DNA of 47,238 bases, taken from Parasutterella muris (GTDB lineage Bacteria > Pseudomonadota > Gammaproteobacteria > Burkholderiales > Burkholderiaceae_F). The notes below the pieces were generated by a model that was not told the origin of the DNA, made no database searches, and was given only the letters and a program-made list of their open reading frames with translations. Positions 17,098-25,021 of the stretch are shown one piece after another (position 1 is the first letter of the stretch; every line of letters starts with the position of its first letter). The stretch spans positions 1 through 47,238 of the forward strand of contig NZ_CALPCV010000017.1 of NCBI RefSeq assembly GCF_943193095.1, given 5' to 3'. A program made the translations under genes and the position numbers.

Positions 17098-17988
17098 ATG
17101 GAGCCAAAACTCAGCGACACTAATGTTTCTTACCATCTGCCTGACGAACCGTCTCTGACGCCGTTCGGCGAGCAGAAGTCCGACATTCCGAAAATTGTGC
17201 CGGCTGATTTTAAGGCTCCTCCGCGTGTGGTTCCCAAGCAGGAAGCAGGCGCGGTAAAGCCTGCGGCGGCAAACCCCGCTCCGGCACCCGCTGCGCCTCA
17301 GGCTGCGGCGCAGCAAAGCGCGGCACCGTCGAACACGTCCGGAACAACCTACAGCGCAAACGATCCTCGAGCCCTCATGGCTTCGCTCTCTAAAGACATT
17401 TCCGAGCTTTCTCAGCCACGTAAAAAGGAAGAGGCGCCCGTCACTCCGAGCGAACCGGAAATCGGCGTTAAAGGAGCCGACGGCATCATGTATCCGCCGG
17501 AAGATGATCTTGGAGACCCCGAGGTTCCGCCCTCTTCCTCCGGTTTCTTCCGCTCTGTCATGCTGCTGATCTGTCTGTGCTGCGTCATTGTGGCCGCTTG
17601 GCAGGTCACACTTTTCCTTCAGCCGGAAATTCTTCAGAAAGAACCGTTCAACTCCATTTCGGAAAAGAGCTGCGACTATCTGTACTGTCCGCCTCTGAGA
17701 ACGCCGGTTATTCTCAAAAGCGGCGTGGATGCTGAAGGCCCCAACAAGTGGATGCTTTCGATGCAGATTCAGAATCAGGACATGCGCTCACAGAAACTTC
17801 CGAACCTGCAGCTAACGCTCGAAGGTACGGACGGCGCAAAGACACAGAAGATTTTTGAACCGAGAGAATATAAAGTCGTTTCCGGAGAGAAAGCCATTAA
17901 GGGCGGCGGCACTATCGAAATTCAGGTACCGTTTGACTACACGGAAAGCAGACCGAAGTCTTTCAGAGTCAAAGTGTTGGAAGATTAA
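17098..17988 (+). CDS. DUF3426 membrane protein without the usual zinc ribbon
   Basis: 296 residues. An Ala/Pro-rich cytoplasmic N-terminal half (1-145) is followed by one transmembrane helix (about 150-172, SVMLLICLCCVIVAAW) and a periplasmic DUF3426 domain (175-296) with two cysteines in SCDYLYCPP. In other Burkholderiales this protein starts with an MJ0042-type zinc ribbon (CxxC pairs); here no CxxC pair is present before the helix, so the ribbon seems lost. Function is unknown. It starts 17 bases after prmA. Its TAA overlaps the modC stop codon on the opposite strand through the shared TTAA. Confidence 0.75.
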   Translation: MEPKLSDTNVSYHLPDEPSLTPFGEQKSDIPKIVPADFKAPPRVVPKQEAGAVKPAAANPAPAPAAPQAAAQQSAAPSNTSGTTYSANDPRALMASLSKDISELSQPRKKEEAPVTPSEPEIGVKGADGIMYPPEDDLGDPEVPPSSSGFFRSVMLLICLCCVIVAAWQVTLFLQPEILQKEPFNSISEKSCDYLYCPPLRTPVILKSGVDAEGPNKWMLSMQIQNQDMRSQKLPNLQLTLEGTDGAKTQKIFEPREYKVVSGEKAIKGGGTIEIQVPFDYTESRPKSFRVKVLED

Positions 17989-19070
17989 ACATGGTGCAGA
18001 GCTACGCTCTTCACTAAAAGCCAGACCTCAGAGCCCTTCCGGATTGATAAGTCCTGAAGGGCTTTTCTTGTGAGCTTGGCGACGATCGTCTGACCCGAAC
18101 ATAAAACCTGAATCAAAGCGCCTGAGCCGTCAGCAAGATCGGTCAAAGCGGACACAGTGCCTTTGAGTCGGTTCTGCACCGACAGATGTGCGGGATTTTC
18201 CAGCGAGACCACAATGTCCTTTGCGGGGATCGTCATCGAAATCTTATCGCCGACCTTCAGGCCGTCAGCGCTGACCCAAAGCATGAGATCGCCTGAGCGC
18301 ACCGCGGCAAGATTCCACTGTTCATCGATCGAATCCACAGCGCCTCTCAGAAGCGCGCCGGAATCTTCTCCGACTTTCACCGGAATATCAATGTTGGTCA
18401 GAACCGACTGTAGCTCTCCCGAGGATTTGATTTTGCCCTGCTCCATCACAACCAGATGATCGGCCAGACGCATAACCTCTTCGGCCGAATGCGTCACATA
18501 AAGCATCGGGATATTAAGACTCTCGCGAAGTCGCTCCAGCCAGGGAAGAATTTCATTTTTTCGTTTGAAATCGAGCGCCGCCAACGGTTCATCAAACAGC
18601 ATAATTGCGGGCTCTGTCGCAACGGCGCGTGCAATCGCGGCGCGCTGTCTTTCGCCGCCTGAAAGCTCCGCAGGACGGCGATTCATGAGGTGACCGATTC
18701 CAAGCAGATCGATGGCTTCGTCCATTCGCCTGCGCGCATTCTCGCTCTTTGAGCGGCGCACGGCGAACTCGATATTCTGCTTTGCGGTCAAATGAGGAAA
18801 AAGGGATGCCTCCTGAAAGACGTACCCAAGCGGCCTGTCCCATGTCGGCAAAAAGATATTGCACGCATCATCCTGCCAAAGCTGTCCGCTGATCCGAACT
18901 TGCCCGAGGGCTCTCTCCAGTCCGGCAACGCACCGCAGCACCGTTGTTTTGCCGGACCCCGACTCTCCGAATAGGACCGTGATTCCTTTATTCGGAAAGC
19001 TGAAAGAACAATCCAGCTCGAAACCGTCTGCACGCTTGAGAAGTAAAGATGCGCTACAATTTTCCGTCAT
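17985..19070 (-). CDS. modC: Molybdate ABC transporter ATP-binding protein
   Basis: 361 residues. Walker A GESGSGKTT (about 35-43), signature LSGGERQRAAIARA, Walker B IMLFDEPLAALD and the switch His in YVTHS are intact. After residue 235 comes a TOBE/Mop domain that binds molybdate, which separates ModC from other ABC ATPases. It powers molybdate uptake with ModA and ModB. Its start overlaps the end of modB by four bases. Its stop overlaps the stop of the DUF3426 gene on the other strand. Confidence 0.95.
   Translation of the reverse strand: MTENCSASLLLKRADGFELDCSFSFPNKGITVLFGESGSGKTTVLRCVAGLERALGQVRISGQLWQDDACNIFLPTWDRPLGYVFQEASLFPHLTAKQNIEFAVRRSKSENARRRMDEAIDLLGIGHLMNRRPAELSGGERQRAAIARAVATEPAIMLFDEPLAALDFKRKNEILPWLERLRESLNIPMLYVTHSAEEVMRLADHLVVMEQGKIKSSGELQSVLTNIDIPVKVGEDSGALLRGAVDSIDEQWNLAAVRSGDLMLWVSADGLKVGDKISMTIPAKDIVVSLENPAHLSVQNRLKGTVSALTDLADGSGALIQVLCSGQTIVAKLTRKALQDLSIRKGSEVWLLVKSVALHHV
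18032..18069 (+). terminator. Terminator of the aroQ-accBC operon, inside modC
   Basis: AGCCCTTC pairs with GAAGGGCT across a 16-base loop and is followed by TTTCTT. It lies 44 bases past the DUF3426 stop and within the 3' coding end of convergent modC, so the same DNA serves both functions. Confidence 0.7.
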
Positions 19071-19747
19071 GGCATTACACGCTCATTTTTGCGATTCAGA
19101 AGTGTCAGCCCGAGCAGTACGATAAAGCTGAAAGCTACCATCCCACCGGCAAGCCAATGCGCTTTCCCGTACTCCATAGCCTCGACGTAACTATAGATCT
19201 CGGTTGACACGACCTGAGTCTTTCCGGGAACATTCCCGCCGATCATTAGAACTACCCCAAATTCGCCGATCGTATGAGCAAATGTCAGAAGCGCTGCCGT
19301 CACAAAACCCGGACGCGCCAACGGTACGACAACATTCCAAAAGGCATCCCATGGACGAGCGCCTAATGTCGCCGCCACTTCCAGCGGCCTTTTTCCGATC
19401 GACTCAAACGCAGCCTGCAGCGGCTGGACGGCAAAAGGCATTGAGTAAACAATGCTGCCGATCACAAGTCCCGGAAAAGTAAACGTCAGAATGCCGATAC
19501 CGAGCGCTTCCGTTAGCTTTCCCAAGGGACCGTGCGGTCCGAGTGCGACCAAAAGGTAAAAACCTAAAACACTAGGCGGTAATACAAGCGGAAGCGTCAC
19601 AATCGAACTGACTGGCGCACGCCACTTTGAATTTGTGTGCGAGAGCCACCAGGCAACCGGCGTCGCGACAGCGATTAAAAATACCGTCGTGATCAGTGCG
19701 AGCTTGAGCGTCAGCCAGATCGGGAGAAGTTCTTCCGCTGTAAACAT
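19067..19747 (-). CDS. modB: Molybdate ABC transporter permease
   Basis: 226 residues with five to six hydrophobic helices and the permease EAA loop, EVAATLGARPWDAFWNVVVPLARPG, near 140-165, which contacts ModC. The length and surrounding genes match ModB. The start is 12 bases after the modA stop and the end overlaps modC by four bases, so modA-modB-modC form one transcript. The next transport partner, ModA, carries the signal peptide. Confidence 0.95.
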   Translation of the reverse strand: MFTAEELLPIWLTLKLALITTVFLIAVATPVAWWLSHTNSKWRAPVSSIVTLPLVLPPSVLGFYLLVALGPHGPLGKLTEALGIGILTFTFPGLVIGSIVYSMPFAVQPLQAAFESIGKRPLEVAATLGARPWDAFWNVVVPLARPGFVTAALLTFAHTIGEFGVVLMIGGNVPGKTQVVSTEIYSYVEAMEYGKAHWLAGGMVAFSFIVLLGLTLLNRKNERVMP

Positions 19748-19759
19748 AATTACTGTTAA

Positions 19760-20512
19760 TTATTCAAGACCGTAGCCATAGGAAAGGATAATGTCCCTGA
19801 CCTTCGGGCTGGTTTCCATAAATTTCATAAACGCAGCAACATCCTTGTTGTCTTTGCCGAGATTCAGCACCACGACGTCCTGTCGAATCGGCGAATACAG
19901 ATCCGAAGGCATAACCCAGCCGGAACCGGATGTCATCTTACCGCCTTTATACACCTGAGAAAGGGCAACAAAGCCGACTTCAGCATTGCTTGTCTTAGCA
20001 AACTGATAAGCCTTGCCGATATTGTCACCGGTCACAAACTTATTCTTAACCTTATCAAGCATGCCCCACTTCTCAAGCGTCTGATAAGCCGCCTCTCCGT
20101 AAGGCGCAAGTTTCGGATTGGCGACCGCAATCTTCTTTACTGCGGGCTCTAAAAGAAAGTCCTTGCTTTCCTTAACGAAGTCAGGAGTCGCGCTCCACAA
20201 CACTAACTTTCCGTACGCGTAAGGTCTAGCGCTGCCCTTAACACCTAGGCCTTCGTCTTCGATTTTCTTAGGCGTTTTAGCATCCGCGGCAAATAGGATC
20301 TGATAAGGCGCTCCGTTTTTAATCTGCGCAAAAAACTGACCGGTCCCGCCGAAAGAAGCAAGAACTTTATTTCCGGTTTCCTTTTCGTATACAGCGGCAA
20401 TATCTTTCATCGGAGCGGTGAAATTTGCAGCAACTGCGACATTGATGTCTGCAGCCTGCGCTGATCCGCAGAAGATGAGCGCAGAAAGGGAGGCAAGTGC
20501 AAAAGTTTTCAT
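19760..20512 (-). CDS. modA: Molybdate-binding periplasmic protein
   Basis: 250 residues with a Sec signal peptide at 1-20 (cleavage GSAQA-AD) and the ModA mature start INVAAANFTAPM-like (INVAVAANFTAPMKDIA). The family segments SFGGTGQFFAQIKNGAPYQILFAAD and GFVALSQVYKGG are present. It captures molybdate or tungstate and delivers it to ModBC. The promoter side faces divergent modE across an 82-bp gap that contains a ModE-box-like dyad, so repression by molybdate-loaded ModE is expected. Confidence 0.95.
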   Translation of the reverse strand: MKTFALASLSALIFCGSAQAADINVAVAANFTAPMKDIAAVYEKETGNKVLASFGGTGQFFAQIKNGAPYQILFAADAKTPKKIEDEGLGVKGSARPYAYGKLVLWSATPDFVKESKDFLLEPAVKKIAVANPKLAPYGEAAYQTLEKWGMLDKVKNKFVTGDNIGKAYQFAKTSNAEVGFVALSQVYKGGKMTSGSGWVMPSDLYSPIRQDVVVLNLGKDNKDVAAFMKFMETSPKVRDIILSYGYGLE

Positions 20513-20543
20513 AAAAGGATTTAAAATGTGGAATTAACGATGT

Positions 20544-20566
20544 CGTTATTCTAATCTGGAATAGCG
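20544..20566. promoter_or_regulatory. ModE-box-like operator
   Basis: The dyad CGTTATTC-N7-GAATAGCG has seven of eight positions symmetric, and its outer CGTTAT...ATAgCG resembles the ModE box known from the E. coli mod operon (CGTTAT...ATAACG with similar spacing). It is centred in the modA-modE divergent gap. An overlapping small dyad TAACGA-TG-TCGTTA precedes it at 20535-20548. Confidence 0.65.
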
Positions 20567-20594
20567 AAAGAAAACAACTCTTTCAACTTCAAAT

Positions 20595-21347
20595 ATGACG
20601 CTCAATATTTCGAACGCTTTATCTCAGAATGTTGTCGACAAGCGCGTAGACGTGCTTCGCAAAATTAAGCAGTGCGGGAGCATTTCGGAAGCCGCCCGCA
20701 GTGCCGGTATCAGCTATAAGGCCGCTTGGCAGGCTATTGAAAATATGTCCGCGCTTGCGGGTGTTCCACTCGTTGAAAAAATCGTCGGCGGATCTTCCGG
20801 GGGCGGCGCACGCCTGACGGAAGCCGGAGAATCCGTTCTTGAAGCCGCTGCCGCTCTGAGCAAACTCAGAGATCAGCTCATTATCGATATTGAAAACAAA
20901 GGCAGCAGCGGACTTGCGGCGCTTGCCGCAAACACTCTGAAAATGAGTATCCGCAACATCATTCCCTGTGTTGTAGAAGATATGCACGGCGGAATGTCGA
21001 TGACCAAGGTAAAACTCAAAATCTGCGAAGGAGAATACCTGCGGTCGAGCATCACGATAGAAAGCCGGGAACTGCTGGACCTTAAGACCGGGGACAAAAT
21101 CTTAGCTTTATTTAAGGCCTCCGGCGCAACGATTAATTTGGACCCGGAAGCGGAACCCAAAAGCTGCTGCCTGAAAGGTCAAGTGGTACGACTTCCTCCC
21201 AAAGAAAAAGGAGGCGAAGTGACAATCCGCCTTCCCAATGGGTTTAATGTCGTTGGTTTTGCTCATAAATCCAATGGGTTATCTGTTGGTTCAGACGCCT
21301 ACGCCCATATCCCCGAGCAAGCTGTTGTACTCGCACTTTTTGGGTAA
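20595..21347 (+). CDS. modE: Molybdate-responsive regulator ModE
   Basis: 250 residues. The N-terminal winged helix (about 15-110) has the ModE-type LRKIKQCGSISEAARSAGISYKAAWQAI, where the helix-turn-helix lies at 28-50. Two C-terminal Mop/TOBE domains (about 120-185 and 190-250) bind molybdate. It is divergent from modABC, the usual arrangement, and probably represses modABC and its own gene through the dyad between them. ModE also activates molybdoenzyme genes in other bacteria, so the oxidoreductase operon at 29252 could be a further target; this is inference. Confidence 0.93.
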   Translation: MTLNISNALSQNVVDKRVDVLRKIKQCGSISEAARSAGISYKAAWQAIENMSALAGVPLVEKIVGGSSGGGARLTEAGESVLEAAAALSKLRDQLIIDIENKGSSGLAALAANTLKMSIRNIIPCVVEDMHGGMSMTKVKLKICEGEYLRSSITIESRELLDLKTGDKILALFKASGATINLDPEAEPKSCCLKGQVVRLPPKEKGGEVTIRLPNGFNVVGFAHKSNGLSVGSDAYAHIPEQAVVLALFG

Positions 21348-21543
21348 TACGTCTTCATGACTCCTTTAATTCTTCAAAAAATTATCAGGGAAAATTCTAA
21401 GAAATAATCAAAGCGCCATACTTGTTTGTATAATCCTTAAAATAATATTATGAGGTTACGATCAGATACACCTCATCTGCTCGTCCTCACAACCGCTGTA
21501 AAGAGCGCTAAAAACTGCTCTATAGAACAAAAGAGTTGATCAT

Positions 21544-22173
21544 ATGTCTCAGGCCAGTAAATGGGGAACCTTTTGGCTTCTCGTCATTGGTGTCGTTGTC
21601 GGTATTCTTCTTACCGCCGCCACCGTCGGTGTCGTCCAGTGGGCGGGCACTGACAAGTTCTGCACCGGCTGGTGCCACTCTATGGACGGCGTAACTTACG
21701 CCTGGAAACAGGGCCAGCACGCCCGTACTCCCTCCGGCTATACCGCCGGCTGCTCCGACTGCCACCTGCTTAACGAAACCAACCGTCCGCTGACCCCGGT
21801 TGCCTACGTTGAACTGCTTTTCGCAAAAGCTAAAGCCGGTTCCATTTCCGGTTTCGGCGAACTTCGCGGCACTCTCAACACACCTCAGATGTGGCTCGAA
21901 AAACGTGCTGAACTCTCCAAGAGAGTGGTCGACACAATGACCGGCAACAACTTCAGAAACTGCCGCGGCTGCCACAATCTTGCTGAAATGTATGACGCTA
22001 AGAAACCGATGGTTGCTGCAATGCACAAGGGCTTCATTGACAAACCCACCAACTGCGTCATGTGCCATAAGATCGCCGGCCATAACTACAAACAGGCTGA
22101 TGAAATTATCAAAGAAACCGGCAAATGGCCTGATCCTGCTAAAGCTTGGGAAACCGCTGAAGCTAAGAAATAA
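21544..22173 (+). CDS. NapC/NrfH/CymA-type tetraheme quinol dehydrogenase with a CXXXCH site
   Basis: 209 residues. One N-terminal membrane anchor (about 9-31) is followed by a periplasmic domain with four heme sites: C40-x3-C44-H45 (CTGWCH), C70SDCH74, C140RGCH144 and C171VMCH175. Such proteins oxidise menaquinol or ubiquinol and pass electrons to periplasmic reductases. The first motif has three residues between the cysteines instead of two, which is unusual. The start ATG has few ribosome-site features (AAGAGTTGATCAT). The gene is alone between modE and a strong terminator; no nap or nrf reductase is beside it. It is a candidate electron donor for the molybdenum reductase or flavoprotein encoded nearby. 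Confidence 0.88.
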   Translation: MSQASKWGTFWLLVIGVVVGILLTAATVGVVQWAGTDKFCTGWCHSMDGVTYAWKQGQHARTPSGYTAGCSDCHLLNETNRPLTPVAYVELLFAKAKAGSISGFGELRGTLNTPQMWLEKRAELSKRVVDTMTGNNFRNCRGCHNLAEMYDAKKPMVAAMHKGFIDKPTNCVMCHKIAGHNYKQADEIIKETGKWPDPAKAWETAEAKK

Positions 22174-22187
22174 TTAGGTCCCTAATC

Positions 22188-22217
22188 AAAAAACGGAGCG
22201 CGCAAGCTCCGTTTTTT
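22188..22217 (+). terminator. Rho-independent terminator after the cytochrome gene
   Basis: CGGAGC pairs with GCTCCG across GCGCAA and is flanked by six A and six T, so it may work on both strands. It lies 15 bases past the stop codon. Confidence 0.9.
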
Positions 22218-22242
22218 GTTTGCATGAATTCTTCGCCGACAA

Positions 22243-22276
22243 AAAAAGCCCGCAGAGCGAATCTTGCGGGCTGATT
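22243..22276 (-). terminator. Rho-independent terminator after the dipeptidase gene
   Basis: On the minus strand the 8-bp stem AGCCCGCA/TGCGGGCT with a ten-base loop is followed by a run of T. It lies about 20 bases past the dipeptidase stop. Confidence 0.9.
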
Positions 22277-22293
22277 TTTATGCGATGACTTAA

Positions 22294-23724
22294 TTAGTCT
22301 TTCTTGGAACGATTGGCAAAGAAGATGTCCTTCTGAATCGTTTCTGTCGCGAGCGTGAAGACCTGGTTGGTCAGTTTTTCACACAGAGCTTCTGTTTCGG
22401 CAAGCATTTCAAGGTTGACCTTCTGCAGCAGAGCTGTCGCAGCCTCTTTGTCTGTCTTAACAAGAGCCATGTATTCTTCTTCCAGCTTGGCCTGTTTGGC
22501 GCTGAGCGCCTGTTCCTGTTCGGCAAACGCCTTCTTAACGCGCGGCGCATAAACTTCATAGTTCGTCATAACGAGTGTCTGAAGTTTGCGGAACTTCCAG
22601 TAAACAGAAGCGCTGTCAGCCTGATCCGTACCGATCTGATAGTGTTCCGGAACAGATTCGAGACCCTGATAGAACGGCATGAAGCAGGAGAGATCAGCCA
22701 TACCGAAAGCGATATAGATCACATCGCCGATCGCATGCGGCATCCAAGGACGAACCTGAACCACATGCGCTTCGTATGTACGGAAAACGCTGACCGGACG
22801 CCACGGTTCTTTACCGTTAAGGCCATTTGAATACGGATCGTGTTCGGAACCGTCAAAATGGTCTCTCATCACGCGCTTAGCGTCTTCAACGCTGAGTTTG
22901 CGTTCCGGCTTCATAAAGACTGCAAATTCTCTGCCGTCATCAACCGGCTGAATCACAGACGGATTAAAGAGCTTCTGAATCTGCCAGACGCGCGGGTCAT
23001 TGTAAATACGGTCGCGCTCGTCATTGCGGGTGTAAGCGGCTGCAAAATCAAAGGGACCTTTGGCCGGATCATAGAAACCGTTCTTTTCAGCGAACTCAAC
23101 CAATGTCGGGCTTGCGAGCTGATCCTGAGCTTCGGGATCATAGAAGCGCAGACGGCCCTGATTGCCGGAAGCAAAGTAAACATCATCAGGGATGCGCTGA
23201 GCAAACCACTGATGGCCAGTACCGGTTTCGAGATACCAGATTTCTTTGTCGTCGCAGAAGCCGACACCGAAGCCTTCGCCGGCGCCGTGAGTTTCGATAA
23301 TCTTGCCGAGGAGCTCTACGCCTTCCTTAGCGGTCTTGGCGCGAGGAAGAATGATATCGATGATGTCATCTTCGGTAATGCCGGACTCTTTGTTGTACGG
23401 GTCGATCGCGAGCGCATCGTCACGCGCAAAAATCGACTCAGTTCCCGTAACGGCAAGACCGACTTCGTTAAAGCCGACAGCGCCGTGCAGTTTGGTCTGC
23501 CAGTTCGGAACGGAGGTGTAGCGCATCGCGTGAGCGGGCTGCGGGTAAACAAAATCCGTTGCGCCATTATGATCCTTTGTGCGATACATTTCGCCGGCGG
23601 CATAATCCTTGGCCGGGTGAATAAGAAACAGCTGGGCCTTAAGGGCGGAGCTGTCCGCGCTGCGGGCCATGATGAATGAACCGTCTGCAGAACATTTGCC
23701 GCCAACAATAAAAGTAGTACACAT
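22294..23724 (-). CDS. C69-family dipeptidase
   Basis: 476 residues when started at the ATG at 23724, which gives MCTTFIVGGK. Family C69 enzymes are N-terminal nucleophile hydrolases and the Cys directly after Met (Cys2) is the catalytic residue, so this start is preferred over the ATG nine codons upstream; AGAGGATCC lies in front. The segments ADGSFIMARSADS and the later LETGTGHQWFAQRIPDD follow the PepD/C69 pattern. It should cleave a broad range of dipeptides in the cytoplasm. It is monocistronic with its own terminator, and a 7-bp dyad lies ~50 bp upstream. Confidence 0.9.
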   Translation of the reverse strand: MCTTFIVGGKCSADGSFIMARSADSSALKAQLFLIHPAKDYAAGEMYRTKDHNGATDFVYPQPAHAMRYTSVPNWQTKLHGAVGFNEVGLAVTGTESIFARDDALAIDPYNKESGITEDDIIDIILPRAKTAKEGVELLGKIIETHGAGEGFGVGFCDDKEIWYLETGTGHQWFAQRIPDDVYFASGNQGRLRFYDPEAQDQLASPTLVEFAEKNGFYDPAKGPFDFAAAYTRNDERDRIYNDPRVWQIQKLFNPSVIQPVDDGREFAVFMKPERKLSVEDAKRVMRDHFDGSEHDPYSNGLNGKEPWRPVSVFRTYEAHVVQVRPWMPHAIGDVIYIAFGMADLSCFMPFYQGLESVPEHYQIGTDQADSASVYWKFRKLQTLVMTNYEVYAPRVKKAFAEQEQALSAKQAKLEEEYMALVKTDKEAATALLQKVNLEMLAETEALCEKLTNQVFTLATETIQKDIFFANRSKKD

Positions 23725-23772
23725 ATTCGGATCCTCTTTAAAAAAGTTCACGACATTCTAAAGCCGAGGACC

Positions 23773-23792
23773 GTTTGAGGGAATACTCAAAC
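23773..23792. promoter_or_regulatory. Candidate operator or leader hairpin of the dipeptidase gene
   Basis: A perfect 7-bp inverted repeat GTTTGAG-N6-CTCAAAC lies 49-68 bp upstream of the dipeptidase ATG. No T-tract follows. It may be an operator or a structure in the 5' leader. Confidence 0.3.
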
Positions 23793-23877
23793 TCACTGCT
23801 TATATAACAAAAGTGTGAAGATTTTCGACAAATAAAATATTCTCCGCTAAACACTCCGTCCTGGCTTCAGAAACAAA

Positions 23878-24039
23878 TTATTTTGCGGTCTCCTTCGTTG
23901 ACTGAGCTTTCCTCAGTTTGGATTCCTCTTTAGAAGCGGAGCTCCCACTCGTTTCCACTTTAGTGATACTCATCTGGCAGCAGCACTTCTTTTCGGGTGC
24001 AATGAAAATTTTTTTGAATAGAGATTTCAAATCCGACAT
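23878..24039 (-). CDS. Small cysteine-rich protein (CCC motif) coupled to the ArsP-like permease
   Basis: 53 residues. The ATG at 24037-24039 lies six bases after the permease stop, with TAGG in TTAGGTTAATTAGTT as a possible ribosome site. The product begins MSDLKSLFKKIFIAPEKKCCC, so the first ten residues make a short amphipathic helix and Cys19-21 form a CCC cluster before QMSI. The rest (residues 30-53) is a Ser/Lys/Glu-rich tail with no hydrophobic segment. I do not recognise a named family. Its position as the last gene of an operon with ArsR and an ArsP-like permease, plus three adjacent thiols, suggests metal or arsenite binding as a chaperone or sensor, but that is inference. Confidence 0.6.
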   Translation of the reverse strand: MSDLKSLFKKIFIAPEKKCCCQMSITKVETSGSSASKEESKLRKAQSTKETAK

Positions 24040-24045
24040 AACTAA

Positions 24046-24954
24046 TTAACCTAATAGCTGATTGAAAATAAAGCCTGTGGTGCAGGCAACAATAAAAACC
24101 GATAACAGAAAGGCGGTAAGCATCTTTTTCGTAAAGATCGAACTCAGTAATGAGACTTCCGGGATACTGGCTCCTCCGCCTCCGATCATCAATGAGATTA
24201 AAACACCCGGACCTAAACCGCAGCTTTGAAGAATGGTCGCCGCCGGAATAATTGTTTCGGTCCTTAGGTAAAGAGGAATACCAACGACAGCTGCAACGGG
24301 AATACTTAGCCAGCCGGGGATCGAAGAAAGTTTTTGAACCACGGAAACCGGAAGTACTCCGTGTATGACGCTTCCAATGGCAGCGCCAAATAGAAGATAC
24401 GGAAATACTTTTCTAAGCAAAAGCAAAGAACCAATCAGAGAATTTCGAAGAGCAGTACGGATTTTCTCTCCGGTCGTTCCGCTTAACTCTGCCCAACTGA
24501 GAGACTCCTCACTTCCGCCCGTAATATTCACGTCATAGACTTCCTTTTCAAAACCAAGACGCTCCAAGAGAAGACCAAAGAAAACCGCAAAGAAGAAGGT
24601 GCACAAGCCATAGAGCACCGCAACCCTAGCTCCGAAGAAAACTCCCATAAGTGTAAGGATCGCAGGATTCAAAATGGGAGAAGAAATAAGAAAGGCTACC
24701 GAAGTTGAAAACGGCACTTTTGATTTGATAAAACCCACAAACAATGGGATCGTAGAACATGAACAAAAAGGCGTGACTGCCCCGACAAGAGCTCCGCAAG
24801 CCGCCGAAAGCAGTTTGTTTTTCCCTGCATACTGAAAGAGTCTGCTTCTGGGATTTATGAAGTATCTGCCAAGTCCGACTAAAAAGGAAATTGCAAAAAA
24901 AAGACCGACAAGCTCAGCGGTCAGCTTTAAAAAGTACAGCAAATAAGACAACAT
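24046..24954 (-). CDS. arsP: ArsP/DUF318-type permease (organoarsenical or metal efflux)
   Basis: 302 residues with about eight transmembrane helices arranged as two halves, the DUF318/permease family. The conserved cysteine motif TPFCSCSTIP is at 61-70 (Cys64, Cys66) in a membrane helix, as in Campylobacter ArsP, which exports trivalent methylated and aromatic arsenicals; related proteins export copper or zinc. The second half contains GGGGASIPEVSLLSSIF. It is 67 bases downstream of arsR, with an 8-bp dyad in the gap, and is followed by the CCC protein. Efflux of a toxic metalloid fits the operon; the precise substrate is not shown. Confidence 0.75.
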   Translation of the reverse strand: MLSYLLYFLKLTAELVGLFFAISFLVGLGRYFINPRSRLFQYAGKNKLLSAACGALVGAVTPFCSCSTIPLFVGFIKSKVPFSTSVAFLISSPILNPAILTLMGVFFGARVAVLYGLCTFFFAVFFGLLLERLGFEKEVYDVNITGGSEESLSWAELSGTTGEKIRTALRNSLIGSLLLLRKVFPYLLFGAAIGSVIHGVLPVSVVQKLSSIPGWLSIPVAAVVGIPLYLRTETIIPAATILQSCGLGPGVLISLMIGGGGASIPEVSLLSSIFTKKMLTAFLLSVFIVACTTGFIFNQLLG

Positions 24955-24972
24955 AGATGATACAAATTGCGT

Positions 24973-24995
24973 TTATGCGTTATCTATACGCATAA
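24973..24995. promoter_or_regulatory. Dyad between arsR and the permease gene
   Basis: A perfect 8-bp inverted repeat TTATGCGT-N7-ACGCATAA lies 19-41 bases upstream of the permease ATG. It has no T-tract, so termination is unlikely. It could be a second operator for the local regulator or an mRNA hairpin that sets permease expression apart from arsR. Confidence 0.45.
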
Positions 24996-25021
24996 TTAAA
25001 CAGGTTTCCTCAGTACAGACT

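Noticed and set aside
23103..23300. Plus-strand frame rich in Arg and Asp inside the dipeptidase gene
   Set aside because: Antisense shadow without a start signal.
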